From contig NZ_DASSKM010000133.1 in assembly GCF_035690525.1 (NCBI RefSeq), positions 1 through 21,719 of the forward strand: a DNA stretch of 21,719 nucleotides. Direction: 5' to 3'. Positions within the stretch are counted from its first letter, which is position 1, and the number at the start of each line of letters is the position of its first letter. The notes beneath the pieces were generated by a model, which was given only the letters and a program-made list of their open reading frames with translations, did no database searches and was not told the origin of the DNA. This document shows positions 7,231-16,108 of this stretch, one piece after another. A program made the translations under genes and the position numbers. The stretch is from Salinisphaera sp035690525 (lineage in GTDB: Bacteria > Pseudomonadota > Gammaproteobacteria > Nevskiales > Salinisphaeraceae).

Positions 7231-8379
7231 ATGACGAATACGCCGCATCACGCTTTCTTGCGTCCTTCTTTGCGCCTGACATTCGCCGCGACCGCGCTGG
7301 TCGCCACGCTGGCCGCCACCGGCTGCATGAACGGCCCGAGGCTGGTCACGCCGGAGCCGCCACCGATTCCCGAACCCGCCGGCGACGTGCCGGCCGCGAA
7401 CAAGGCGGTGCTCGAGCCCGGTACACAGGTCGTAGCCGACACCGCCGCGGGTCATATCAAGATCGAGGCCGGGCCCGGGCTGCGTCGCGTGTTCGACTGG
7501 GACGGCCTGCGCCGCGGCGCGATCGTCAAGCCGCGCGAGGAACTGTTCGCGGGCGAGTCGTCCAAGGGGCTGTACTTCGACGGCAAACCGACGGTCTGGA
7601 AGCCGGCCGACGGCATTACCAAGCTGCGCTACGAGGAAGGTTATCGCGACTTCGACAACATCGACGACGCGATGATCTGGATGCAGATCCGTCGCCTGTA
7701 CTACACCTACAACGACAATGGACTGGCGATCGGCTGGCGGCGCAAGGGCGACACCCTCCAGGTCGAGCTCTGGCAATTCACCATCGACGGCGAGAAGCCG
7801 ACATTCCTGCCCGATTCCAACAGCGATCATATCGCCAAAGGCCCGCTCAAGGCCGAGCCGCAGAAGATGTATCCGCATCTGGTGTTCGCGGACGGTCATA
7901 CGGAGCCGTACAACACCAATACGGCGTCCGAATATTCCGGCGCTCACGCCGGTGGTACGACGAGCCACTGCAATTGGTTCAAGAACCTGTTCGGCCAATG
8001 CACGACGACTTCGGCCGATACGCTCGACAGCACGGCGGACAGCAATGCCGCGGCCGAGACTAGCGCAACCGCATCGACCGGTGCTGCGCCGGCCGACACG
8101 TCTTCGGCGAGCGGCCTCGCGACCAACGGCGAGGCAGCCAGTTCGGCGGCCGATGACAACACGCAGTCCGACGCGGACACCGGCGCGCCACGGGCCAAGA
8201 TAGCGGGTGACGTCGTGAATATCCGCAGCCGCCCGACTACGCATTCCGACGTGCTTTTGCAGGTCAAAGCAGGCGATTCGGTCGCGATATTGAAAAAGGA
8301 TCGCGGCTGGCGTTACGTAAAACTCGATGATGGCCGCAAAGGCTGGGTTGCCGACTTCTTGCTGAAACACCAGGAGTAA
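7231..8379 (+). CDS. Lipoprotein with C-terminal bacterial SH3 domain, unknown role
   Basis: A 382-residue envelope protein that I do not recognise as a named gene. It starts with a signal peptide and a lipobox-like ATGC giving lipid-anchor Cys32, followed by a Pro-rich stretch (41-49). Residues about 60-235 form an uncharacterised region rich in Trp, Tyr and Asp. Two cysteines (247 and 257) could form a disulfide. A Ser/Thr/Ala/Asp-rich linker (about 258-320) leads to an SH3b domain (about 324-380), with VVNIRSRPTTHSDVL and the closing GWVADFLLK. SH3b domains often bind peptidoglycan, so a cell-wall role is plausible but inferred. The residue after the lipid Cys is Met, which does not signal inner-membrane retention. 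It follows xseA by 93 bp without an obvious terminator and converges on der. Confidence 0.85.
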   Translation: MTNTPHHAFLRPSLRLTFAATALVATLAATGCMNGPRLVTPEPPPIPEPAGDVPAANKAVLEPGTQVVADTAAGHIKIEAGPGLRRVFDWDGLRRGAIVKPREELFAGESSKGLYFDGKPTVWKPADGITKLRYEEGYRDFDNIDDAMIWMQIRRLYYTYNDNGLAIGWRRKGDTLQVELWQFTIDGEKPTFLPDSNSDHIAKGPLKAEPQKMYPHLVFADGHTEPYNTNTASEYSGAHAGGTTSHCNWFKNLFGQCTTTSADTLDSTADSNAAAETSATASTGAAPADTSSASGLATNGEAASSAADDNTQSDADTGAPRAKIAGDVVNIRSRPTTHSDVLLQVKAGDSVAILKKDRGWRYVKLDDGRKGWVADFLLKHQE

Positions 8380-8398
8380 ACTGTCCTAGCCAGCATTC

Positions 8399-8437
8399 GG
8401 CGGCGATATCATAGGTACCAACCGAAATATCGCCGCC
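8399..8437. terminator. Hairpin between convergent genes
   Basis: Perfect 11-bp arms GGCGGCGATAT (8399-8409) and ATATCGCCGCC (8427-8437) enclose 17 bases, between the SH3 lipoprotein stop and the der stop. On the plus strand it is followed by ACTATCTTTT, a weak U tract; on the minus strand there is none. It probably terminates the plus-strand gene. Confidence 0.65.
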
Positions 8438-8438
8438 A

Positions 8439-9803
8439 CTATCTTTTGCGGCGGCCGCGCGCCTTTCCGGCGTAGGGGTTGTCGCTGTTCTTAAAGACCA
8501 GCTGGATCGGGGCGCCGAACAGATTGAAATGTTCGCGGAAACGGCGCACCAGATAGCGCTTGTATTCGGCGGACAGGCGCTGGGTCTGGTTGCCGTGGAT
8601 CACGATCGTCGGCGGATTGCGTCCGCCCTGATGGGCGAAACGCAGCTTGATGCGCCGCCCGTGAACCGCCGGCGGCGCATGCGCGGCCACCGCGGCCTCC
8701 AACGCGCGGGATAGCCGCGAGGTCGACATCTCGGCGAACGACGCGGCATGGGACGCCTGCACCGCGTCCAGCAGTTCGCGCAGGCCCGAGCCATGCAGCG
8801 CCGAGACGAACAGCAGCGGCAAATAATCGAAGGCGCCCATGCGCTCGACCACGTCGGCGTGCAGTTTCGCGCGCTCGTCGCCCGACAGACCGTCCCATTT
8901 GTTGAGCGCGATTACCGCCGCGCGGCCGCGCTCGACCGCCAGATTGAGCAGACGGATGTCCTGAGCCGACAGCCCGGCCCGCGCATCCAGCATGAGAATG
9001 ACCACATGCGCCTGCTCGGCGGCCTGCATTGCCTTGATTACGCTGATCTTCTCGATCGCGTCATCGACCTTCGCTCGGCGCCGCACGCCGGCTGTATCGA
9101 CGATGACATAAGGCTTGTCGTCGAAGAAGAACTCGCTCGCGACCGCGTCGCGCGTCGTGCCCGGGGCGTCCTGGGTGAGCATGCGCTCGTTGCCGACGAG
9201 ACGATTCACCAGCGTGGACTTGCCCGCGTTCGGCCGGCCCAACAGCGCCAGCTTGATCGCATCCGGCCGATGCGCGCGAACCGCCGCCCGCGGCTCCGGA
9301 AAATCGGCGAAGATATGCTCGAGTAACAGATTCACCCGGTCGCCGTGCTCGGCCGAGACCGCCCACGGCTCGCCGAGACCGAGCGCGTGAAATTCGGCGT
9401 TGGCGGTGGCGCCGGACTGGCCTTCGCTCTTGTTCACCACCACGAACACCGGCTGGCCGCCGCGCCGCAGCCGATCGGCGATCGCCGCGTCGCCGGCCAT
9501 CAAGCCCTGGCGGTAGTCGACCATCAGCAACGCAACGTCGGCTTCGTCCAGCGCCGCCTCGGTCTGGGTCAGCGCACGGGCATCGATATCTTCGTCGTCC
9601 TGACCTATACCGCCGGTGTCGACCACGATGAAGCGCTGCCCGGCATGCTGGGCGTAGCCGTAATGACGATCACGCGTGACCCCCGGCCGGTCCGCGACCA
9701 ACGCATCGCGCGAGGCCGTCAACCGATTGAACAACGTCGATTTGCCGACATTGGGCCGGCCGACGAGGGCGATGACCGGGAGTACCGCCCCGCTGTTCGC
9801 CAT
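8439..9803 (-). CDS. der: Ribosome biogenesis GTPase Der (EngA)
   Basis: Der is an essential tandem GTPase that helps mature the 50S ribosomal subunit. The 454 residues contain two G domains and a C-terminal KH-like domain. The first has P-loop GRPNVGKS (15-22), DTGG and NKSE (124-127). The second has GRPNAGKS (189-196), DTAG, NKWD (301-304) and SALHGSG. The KH-like part starts near 360 and ends in a basic tail KARGRRKR. The first G4 motif has Glu in place of the usual Asp, while the second is canonical. The gene is last in the cluster and begins 5 bases after the bamB stop, so it is very likely cotranscribed. Confidence 0.97.
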   Translation of the reverse strand: MANSGAVLPVIALVGRPNVGKSTLFNRLTASRDALVADRPGVTRDRHYGYAQHAGQRFIVVDTGGIGQDDEDIDARALTQTEAALDEADVALLMVDYRQGLMAGDAAIADRLRRGGQPVFVVVNKSEGQSGATANAEFHALGLGEPWAVSAEHGDRVNLLLEHIFADFPEPRAAVRAHRPDAIKLALLGRPNAGKSTLVNRLVGNERMLTQDAPGTTRDAVASEFFFDDKPYVIVDTAGVRRRAKVDDAIEKISVIKAMQAAEQAHVVILMLDARAGLSAQDIRLLNLAVERGRAAVIALNKWDGLSGDERAKLHADVVERMGAFDYLPLLFVSALHGSGLRELLDAVQASHAASFAEMSTSRLSRALEAAVAAHAPPAVHGRRIKLRFAHQGGRNPPTIVIHGNQTQRLSAEYKRYLVRRFREHFNLFGAPIQLVFKNSDNPYAGKARGRRKR

Positions 9804-9808
9804 CGCGT

Positions 9809-10981
9809 TCAGCCGCGGCCGGGCGTGAAGCGCACCGCGGCCACTTCACCATCGGCGCCGAGCACGATAGCGCGATCGCCGACCACGACCGGCTGGGCGC
9901 GAATGGCTTCGCCGAACGGGTGGCCACGGCCGTCGATCGAGCCGTCGCTCGGCGACAGCCAGTGTAGATAACCTTCGTAGTCGCCCACCAGCACATGGCC
10001 GTCGACCACGGCCGGCGCCGAGAGTTTGCGATACTTCAGCGCGTCCTGCTTCCATACCGTATCGCCGGTGGCCCGCGATACGCCCCAGACCACGCTGTCC
10101 ATATCGGTGGCGTAGACATTGGCCGAATCGACCGCGAGGTTGTTCTCGGAGGCGACCTCGTGCTTCCAGCGGATCTGGCCGCCGTTCTCGTTCATGGCCA
10201 CCAGCGAGCCGCCGGCGCTGATGGCGTAGAGCACATTGCCGTCGATCAGCGGATTGGCATCGACATCGACGATACGGTCCAGTTCGGAGCGCCCTTCGGG
10301 CAGCGCCACGGTCTGCACCCAGCGCTGTTCGCCGGTAGCCAGATCCAGCGCCTGGACCTTGCCGCTGTCCATGCCGACATACACCGTGTCGCCTCGGATG
10401 ACCGGGGACGCCGTGCCCCGCATGGTCAGGTTCGGCACGCTGCCTTCGATAGTCCAGAGATGGTCGCCGCTGGCCATGTCCAGCGCGGCGACGTGACCGT
10501 CGACGGTACGCGCGACCGCCACCTCGGCCGTGCCGGCCGGCGCCGCGATGACTTCACTCGACAGATCGGCGCTCCAGACTTTGCTGCCATCGTCGGCCGA
10601 CAGCGCGATGATCTCGCCGTTGCGGGTGCCCACCAACAGCGTACCGTCGACCACGGCCGGGCCGGAAATGAGCTGCTCGTCGGTATCGACATCCCAGATA
10701 CGATGTCCATTCGATAGATTGAGCGCCACGACTTCGCCGTCCAGATTGGCGACATACACCACGCCGCCGGCAACCGCGGGCACGAAGCCGCTATCGTATT
10801 TACCGCCGCCGCTACCGCCGTCGGCATGCCAGAGCACCTGCATTTTGAACCCCGGGTTCGGCAGTTCCGTCAGCGGCTTGGGTTGGGCGATGGACGAGCC
10901 ACCGCCACAACCGGTCAAACCGACCGCGGCGGCCACGAGCAGCGGCGTCAGACAAGCGAGCGTGCGTCGATAATTGTTCAT
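9809..10981 (-). CDS. bamB: Outer membrane assembly lipoprotein BamB
   Basis: BamB is a lipoprotein of the BAM complex that folds beta-barrel proteins into the outer membrane; it binds BamA from the periplasm. The 390 residues start with a signal peptide and lipobox LTGC (lipid Cys25, then Gly-Gly-Gly). The rest is a beta-propeller of PQQ-like blades, seen as repeated units such as VYVANLDGEVVALNLSNG, LLVGTRNGEIIALSADDG and VYVGMDSGKVQALDLATG. Its ATG overlaps the yfgM stop by ATGA, and der follows 5 bases later. This yfgM-bamB-der order is conserved in gammaproteobacteria and supports the call. Confidence 0.95.
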   Translation of the reverse strand: MNNYRRTLACLTPLLVAAAVGLTGCGGGSSIAQPKPLTELPNPGFKMQVLWHADGGSGGGKYDSGFVPAVAGGVVYVANLDGEVVALNLSNGHRIWDVDTDEQLISGPAVVDGTLLVGTRNGEIIALSADDGSKVWSADLSSEVIAAPAGTAEVAVARTVDGHVAALDMASGDHLWTIEGSVPNLTMRGTASPVIRGDTVYVGMDSGKVQALDLATGEQRWVQTVALPEGRSELDRIVDVDANPLIDGNVLYAISAGGSLVAMNENGGQIRWKHEVASENNLAVDSANVYATDMDSVVWGVSRATGDTVWKQDALKYRKLSAPAVVDGHVLVGDYEGYLHWLSPSDGSIDGRGHPFGEAIRAQPVVVGDRAIVLGADGEVAAVRFTPGRG

Positions 10982-11652
10982 GAGTCGGACTTCTCGGAAT
11001 CGGTCGTCATAGCGTTGGCGGCTTGGGCCGGCGTAGTCTGGTCGAGCTTTTGCTGAAGCATCGGCCTGGACGCCTCCGGCGGCAGCTTGGCGAGCGCTTT
11101 TTCGTAGGCGGCGCGCGCGGCGGCCCGGTCGCCCCGGGCGGCATGGATATCGCCGGCCACTTCGGCATAGAGCGAATCGAACGACGCCGGATGCGCCTGA
11201 TCCAAGAGCTTGAGTGCGGCGTCGGACTTGTTCTGTGCCCAGAGCACGCGCGCCTTGCGCACGGTGGCAATCTGGCGTAAGCCCTTGCCGTCGGCGTTGT
11301 TCATCGCCCAGTCCAACTCCGCCGCGGCTTTGTCGAGCTTGTCCTGTTGCACGTAGTAGCCGGCCATGGCAAGCGCGGCGGCGCCGGCATAGGCCGTGCC
11401 GCTGTAACTGTTCTCGAGTTTATCGACCAGATTGTCGACGCCGCTGGTGACGTTGTCGGTGGCGATGCCGTGCTGGACTTTGGCATACATGTCGGCCGCC
11501 TGGGCGTCCTGACGATTGCCGTACCAGCCCCAGACATACCAGCCACCGATCACGAGTACGCCGATGAGCACGCCCACAATCGCGGCGGTCCCGTTCTTCG
11601 ACCACCAGCGCATCAGGCTCGCCAGCTCTTCGTTGTTGTCGTAGTCCGCCAT
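10978..11652 (-). CDS. yfgM: YfgM-like membrane-anchored TPR protein
   Basis: YfgM in E. coli is an inner-membrane protein associated with the SecYEG translocon and periplasmic chaperones. The 224 residues have a short cytosolic N-terminus (MADYDNNEELASLMRWWSK), one transmembrane helix at about 21-44, and a periplasmic TPR-like domain (about 50-210) with YAGAAALAMAGYYVQQ and AELDWAMNNA. The motif EELASLMRWWSKNG is typical of the family. It sits between hisS (39-bp gap) and bamB (ATGA overlap), its standard place. The name rests on both motif and synteny; the function in this organism is inferred. Confidence 0.9.
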   Translation of the reverse strand: MADYDNNEELASLMRWWSKNGTAAIVGVLIGVLVIGGWYVWGWYGNRQDAQAADMYAKVQHGIATDNVTSGVDNLVDKLENSYSGTAYAGAAALAMAGYYVQQDKLDKAAAELDWAMNNADGKGLRQIATVRKARVLWAQNKSDAALKLLDQAHPASFDSLYAEVAGDIHAARGDRAAARAAYEKALAKLPPEASRPMLQQKLDQTTPAQAANAMTTDSEKSDS

Positions 11653-11691
11653 TCCCGTCCTTTTCGTGTCGTTTTATGGGCTGTCGCCCGT

Positions 11692-12975
11692 TCAGCCGGT
11701 GGCGTCGGCCAGCAGCGCGGCGATGCGTGCCGGCGCCTCGGCGATCGCCACCCTTTCCTGTGCCCGGTCGTCGGTCAGCGGCTTGATTTGAAGTGTATCG
11801 TCGGCGGCCTCGTCGTCACCGAACACCAGCGCCAGCCGCGCGCCGCTCTTGTCGGCCTTCTTGAACTGCGACTTGAAGCCGCCACCGCCGGCATGCACCC
11901 GCAGCCTGAGCCCGGGCAACGCGTCGCGCAGGCGCTCGGCCAACGCCGGCACGCGCGCGCCGGCGCTCGCGCCGGTGTAGACCAGGTACGCCTGGGGCGT
12001 CAGATCGTCGAGCGCTACACCCTGGGCGTCCATCAGCGCGACCACGCGCTCCACGCCCATGGCGAAACCGGTGGCCGGCGTATCGGAGCCTCCGAGCTGG
12101 GCCACCAGACCGTCGAAGCGCCCGCCCGAGCAGACCGCGTTCTGGGCGCCGAGATCGTCGGTGAGCCATTCGAATACGGTACGGGTGTAATAATCCAGGC
12201 CGCGCACCAGCCGCGGATTGATCGTGTAGTCGATGCCCAGCGCGGCGATACCGTCGCACAGACCTTGAAAATGCGCGGCCGATTCGGCGCCGAGATAATC
12301 GGTCAGCGACGGCGCGGCCGCGATCAGCGCCGCCATGTCCGGATTCTTGCTGTCCAGGATACGTAGCGGATTGCGATCCAGCCGGTGTTTGCTGTCGCCG
12401 TCCAGCGCGTCGTGGTGCGCACTGAAATAGGCGTGCAGCGCATCGCGATACGTCGCGCGCTCGGCCGGCGTGCCGAGCGTGTTGATCTCCAGCCGCAGGC
12501 CGTGGATGCCCAGGCGCTTGAACAGGCGCGCGGACAGGGCGATCTGCTCGATATCCACGTCCGGCCCCGGCTGCCCGAAGGCTTCGACGCCGAATTGATG
12601 AAACTGACGCTGGCGGCCTTTCTGTGGGCGCTCGTAGCGAAACATCGGGCCGACGTACCAGAGCCGCTGCGTGGCGTTGTGCAACAAACCGTGCTGGATA
12701 CCCGCGCGCACCGCGCCGGCCGTGCCTTCGGGCCGCAGCGACATGGATTCGCCGCCGCGATCGTCGAAGGTATAGAGCTCTTTTTCGACGATGTCGGTCA
12801 CTTCGCCCACGCCGCGTTCGAACAGCCCGGTCCGCTCCATGACCGGCAGCCGGATCTGCTCGTAGCCGTAGGCCGCGAACACTTCGGCCGCTGTGCGTTC
12901 CAGCGTGCGCCACAACGCGTTTTCCGCGGGCAGCACATCATGCATGCCGCGAATCGATTGAATACGCTGACTCAT
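11692..12975 (-). CDS. hisS: Histidyl-tRNA synthetase
   Basis: Class II aminoacyl-tRNA synthetase that charges tRNA-His. With the ATG at 12975 the protein has 427 residues, as expected, and starts SQRIQSIRGMHDVLP, the family's conserved N-terminus. The frame is open back to 13038, but that start would overlap rodZ, so it is rejected. Motif 2 is MFRYERPQKGRQRQFHQFG (111-129). The HisRS-specific RGLDYYTRTVFEW is at 258-270, and motif 3 ATGFAMGVERVV at 301-312. A C-terminal anticodon-binding domain spans about 325-425. The gene follows rodZ by 31 bp; ispG, which usually lies between them, is absent. Confidence 0.97.
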   Translation of the reverse strand: MSQRIQSIRGMHDVLPAENALWRTLERTAAEVFAAYGYEQIRLPVMERTGLFERGVGEVTDIVEKELYTFDDRGGESMSLRPEGTAGAVRAGIQHGLLHNATQRLWYVGPMFRYERPQKGRQRQFHQFGVEAFGQPGPDVDIEQIALSARLFKRLGIHGLRLEINTLGTPAERATYRDALHAYFSAHHDALDGDSKHRLDRNPLRILDSKNPDMAALIAAAPSLTDYLGAESAAHFQGLCDGIAALGIDYTINPRLVRGLDYYTRTVFEWLTDDLGAQNAVCSGGRFDGLVAQLGGSDTPATGFAMGVERVVALMDAQGVALDDLTPQAYLVYTGASAGARVPALAERLRDALPGLRLRVHAGGGGFKSQFKKADKSGARLALVFGDDEAADDTLQIKPLTDDRAQERVAIAEAPARIAALLADATG

Positions 12976-13006
12976 CGAAGCCGCAATCCTTCTATGCCGT
13001 GCTGTG

Positions 13007-14131
13007 CTAGCCGTCGTCGTTGTCGCCGCCGGCCGCATCGACCGTCAGATGGGCGACGCTGCCGCCGTTGGTTTGCCCGGCGATATCCACCGGCTGGCCG
13101 CCGATGGTCATCTTCACGCCGGGCGCGAAGCCGAGCGTGATCTTGTACGGCGGCTCGCCGTTAAATTTTTTCTCTTCGCCCGCCTCGAAGATGCGCGAAG
13201 CCATGCGATTGCCGTTGGCATCGGTCACGCGGACCCAGGAGCGCTTGCTGAACGTCAATACGAGGCGGTTCGGCGGCACCGCGGGCGCGCTCGGCCCGGC
13301 GGCGTCATTTCCGTCCTGTCCGGGCTCGGCGTTGGCCTGGTCCGAGGTCGGCGAAGCGAGACCCAGCGTCCGCTTCACGTTGCGCCCGCCCGCTTGCCTA
13401 CCGGTCGGCGCTTGGCCGCCGTCGGCGCTCGCAGCGGTCACATCGGGCGTATCGGCCGCTTCGCTCGCGCCGGTATCCGATGCGGCGCCGGGCTCGGCGC
13501 CGGCCGCCGTGTTGTCATCGGCGCCGCTGTTGCTGTTGCTGAAAGAGTTGAACTCGTATGTTTGGGTGGCCGATGCGTCATAACCGCCGTTATCGCTGCC
13601 GGCATTGCCGCCGATGCCGATCGTATCCGGCTCGCTGTTCGACGGCAGCACGAACACGATCGCGCCGATCACCACCACAATAATAATCAGCAACAAAAAC
13701 AGACGGCGGAAGCGAAACCCCCGGCTAGGCGTGACCTCACGGGGAATGACGCCGGCGCCGGCCGCGCCATGATCGATTCTCGGGCGCGGCGTTTCGCCTG
13801 CAATCGCGGTATAGGCGGCCATCAAGCGATCGACATCGAGATCGAGCACCTTGGCGCACTGGCGATAATAGCCGCGGGCGAACACCGGCTGCGACAGCGC
13901 GCCGAAGTCGTTGTCCTCGAGCGCTTCGACGGTACGCGCATTGAGTTTGGTCTGGGCGCATAAATCGTCGATGCTGTAGTCGTGCGACAGCCGTCCCTCG
14001 CGCAGGATCTCGCCCGGCGTCATGCCGTCGGCTTTGTTATGGACCAACCCGGCCGACGCCGTTTCTTCGTCGGCGTCGTGATTCAGCCCCAGGTCTTTCG
14101 GCTCGGATTGATAGTCGTGCTTGGCGTTCAT
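13007..14131 (-). CDS. rodZ: Cytoskeleton protein RodZ
   Basis: RodZ links the MreB actin-like filaments to the cell-wall elongation machinery and so helps keep rod shape. In 374 residues there is a cytosolic helix-turn-helix domain (about 38-105, GEILREGRLSHDYSIDDLC, with RGYYRQCAKVLDLD). One transmembrane helix follows (143-162), then a long Ser/Gly/Ala/Asp-rich periplasmic linker (about 165-290) and a C-terminal DUF4115 domain (about 290-365, SWVRVTDANGNRM, FNGEPPYKITLG). Its ATG overlaps the pilW stop by ATGA. The pilW-rodZ pairing is conserved. Confidence 0.95.
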   Translation of the reverse strand: MNAKHDYQSEPKDLGLNHDADEETASAGLVHNKADGMTPGEILREGRLSHDYSIDDLCAQTKLNARTVEALEDNDFGALSQPVFARGYYRQCAKVLDLDVDRLMAAYTAIAGETPRPRIDHGAAGAGVIPREVTPSRGFRFRRLFLLLIIIVVVIGAIVFVLPSNSEPDTIGIGGNAGSDNGGYDASATQTYEFNSFSNSNSGADDNTAAGAEPGAASDTGASEAADTPDVTAASADGGQAPTGRQAGGRNVKRTLGLASPTSDQANAEPGQDGNDAAGPSAPAVPPNRLVLTFSKRSWVRVTDANGNRMASRIFEAGEEKKFNGEPPYKITLGFAPGVKMTIGGQPVDIAGQTNGGSVAHLTVDAAGGDNDDG

Positions 14132-14880
14132 TGACGCGATGACTCCAGTTGGCTCAGCGAGCGGCGCGCTGTCGGCTGGTTCGCATTATGGCGCTCGAGA
14201 TAGGCCGCCGCGGCGGCCCGGTCGTTCAGCGCCAGTTCGATGCGCGCGGCCAGCAACAGCTGCTCCGCGTCGAGCTTGGTCACAGCGTCGGCGCGTTCGA
14301 TAAACGCGCGCGCGCTCATATAATTTTGCGCATGGTATTCGATTGCGGCCAAATGCGTCAGGGCGGTGCGCTGCTTGGGATTGGCCGCCAGCGCCTGCCG
14401 GAAATCCTCGGCGGCCTCATCCACGCGGTGGGCGCGGTACAGGCATAGGCCGGCATTGGCCAGACTGTCCGCGCGATCGCCCGCGCTACCGGTCTCGAGC
14501 GCGCGCTTGAAGTTGGCCACACCGGCATCGGTATCGCCCTGCTCGCAAAGAAAAGCGGCGTAGCTGTTGTACACGGCCGGCGCGGACCGGATGGACAGCG
14601 CCTTTTCGAAATAACGGCGCGCCGCCGCCGGCTGATCGAGCCGTTCGTTGACAACCGCCATGCCCCAATTGGCCGTGAAGTTGTTCTCGTCGTAGCCGAG
14701 CGCTTCTTCGAACGCCTGCTGGGCCCGACCGTTCTGCCCCTTGTGCAGATAATCGGCGCCGATGTTGGCGTTGGCCGCCGCCGCGTCCTCGCGGTTGATG
14801 CCGCCGTCCGTCGCACAGCCGGCAATCAGCAGCGCGCAAAACGCCACCCCGAGAAACCGCGCGATCGCCCATCGGCTCAT
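14128..14880 (-). CDS. pilW: Type IV pilus biogenesis lipoprotein PilW/PilF
   Basis: This outer-membrane pilotin promotes assembly of the PilQ secretin in type IV pilus systems. The 250 residues start with a signal peptide and lipobox IAGC (lipid Cys22), followed by about six TPR units, for example LHKGQNGRAQQAFEEALGYD and CEQGDTDAGVANFKRALETG. The PilW/PilF name depends on the lipobox, the TPR layout and its place between rlmN and rodZ. Both neighbours overlap by ATGA, so translation is probably coupled. Whether the organism makes type IV pili cannot be seen here. Confidence 0.9.
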   Translation of the reverse strand: MSRWAIARFLGVAFCALLIAGCATDGGINREDAAAANANIGADYLHKGQNGRAQQAFEEALGYDENNFTANWGMAVVNERLDQPAAARRYFEKALSIRSAPAVYNSYAAFLCEQGDTDAGVANFKRALETGSAGDRADSLANAGLCLYRAHRVDEAAEDFRQALAANPKQRTALTHLAAIEYHAQNYMSARAFIERADAVTKLDAEQLLLAARIELALNDRAAAAAYLERHNANQPTARRSLSQLESSRQ

Positions 14881-16070
14881 ACGCGCGGCGCCGGTCGGGA
14901 TTCGACGCGGATCGGTACGTCGCGCAAATGACGCTTCTGCTTACTGCGCACACGGCCCACGAGCTGCCCGCAGGCCGCATCGATATCGTCACCGCGCGTG
15001 CGCCGCACCGTCGTGCGCAGCCCGCGCGCGTGCAATGCATCCTGAAACGCGCGGATATCGGCTGGCGCCGGACGCCGATAGCCGGAGCCGTCGAACGGAT
15101 TGAACGGAATCAGGTTTATCTTGGCCGGCCGGTTGCCGAGCAGCTTGACCAGCGCGCGGGCGTGCTGCGGCTGATCGTTGATGCCGGCGAGCAATACGTA
15201 TTCATAGACCACGTGCGCTCTACGCTCCTTGCCCGCGACATAACGATCGCAAGCCGCCATCAACTCGTCGAGCGGGTACTTGCGGTTGATCGGCACCAGT
15301 TCGTCGCGCAGCTCGTCGGTCGGCGCATGCAGCGAAACCGCCAGTGCGACATCCACTTCGGCGCGCAGACGATCCATGAACGGCACCAGGCCCGACGTCG
15401 ATACCGTCACCCGTCGCTTGGACAGCCCGAAGCCGTAGTCGTCAAGCAGGATGCGAATCGCCGGCACCAGCGCGCGATAGTTGGCCAGCGGCTCGCCCAT
15501 GCCCATGAACACGATGTTGGTGATCGCGCGCTCGCCGCGAAATTCACCGCGGGCACGCAGATCGTGCTCGGCCATCCAGACTTGGCCGACGATCTCGGCC
15601 GCGCTCAGGTTACGGTTCAAACCCTGCTTGCCGGTGGCGCAGAACGAGCAGTCCAGCGCACAGCCGATCTGCGAGGAGATACACAGCGTCGCGCGTTCCG
15701 TCTCGGGGATATAGACCGCCTCGATGGCGTTGTCGGGATCCAGATCCTCGGTCACCGCCAGAAGCCATTTGCGGGTGCCGTCGGCGCTGGCCTGCTCGCG
15801 AATACGCGCCGGCGGCCGGATCTCGGCGATCTCGGGCAGACGCTCGCGCAGCTTTTTGGACAGGTCGGTCATGGCCGAGAAATCGGTCACGCCGCGGGCG
15901 TAGATCCACTGCATGACCTGCTTGGCCCGGAACGCCGACTCGCCATGACCTTTGAAGAACGCCGCCATGGCCTCGCGGTCCAGGCCGAACAGATTCACAC
16001 GCTTGCCGCTGGCGGTCGCACTGCTGGCGACCGGCTCGGCCTCGGCGGATTGGATGGGGGCGTCACGCAT
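14877..16070 (-). CDS. rlmN: Dual-specificity rRNA/tRNA adenine C2-methyltransferase RlmN
   Basis: RlmN is a radical SAM enzyme that methylates C2 of A2503 in 23S rRNA and A37 in certain tRNAs. The 397 residues include an N-terminal accessory domain and the cluster motif C137-x3-C141-x2-C144 in GCALDCSFCATGKQG. The GMGEPL motif (VFMGMGEPLANYRA) follows, and a C-terminal Cys at about 367 (GDDIDAACGQLVG) is the one that carries the methyl group. It needs a 4Fe-4S cluster, of interest given the reduced isc locus next door. It lies 38 bp after ndk and overlaps pilW by ATGA. Confidence 0.97.
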   Translation of the reverse strand: MRDAPIQSAEAEPVASSATASGKRVNLFGLDREAMAAFFKGHGESAFRAKQVMQWIYARGVTDFSAMTDLSKKLRERLPEIAEIRPPARIREQASADGTRKWLLAVTEDLDPDNAIEAVYIPETERATLCISSQIGCALDCSFCATGKQGLNRNLSAAEIVGQVWMAEHDLRARGEFRGERAITNIVFMGMGEPLANYRALVPAIRILLDDYGFGLSKRRVTVSTSGLVPFMDRLRAEVDVALAVSLHAPTDELRDELVPINRKYPLDELMAACDRYVAGKERRAHVVYEYVLLAGINDQPQHARALVKLLGNRPAKINLIPFNPFDGSGYRRPAPADIRAFQDALHARGLRTTVRRTRGDDIDAACGQLVGRVRSKQKRHLRDVPIRVESRPAPRV

Positions 16071-16108
16071 GGCGAGTCGGCGTTGGTTTTAGCGTTTATC
16101 TACGTCAC

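Noticed and set aside
12976..13038. N-terminal extension of HisS
   Set aside because: It overlaps rodZ and is a Thr/Ala/Arg stretch; the standard start is at 12975.
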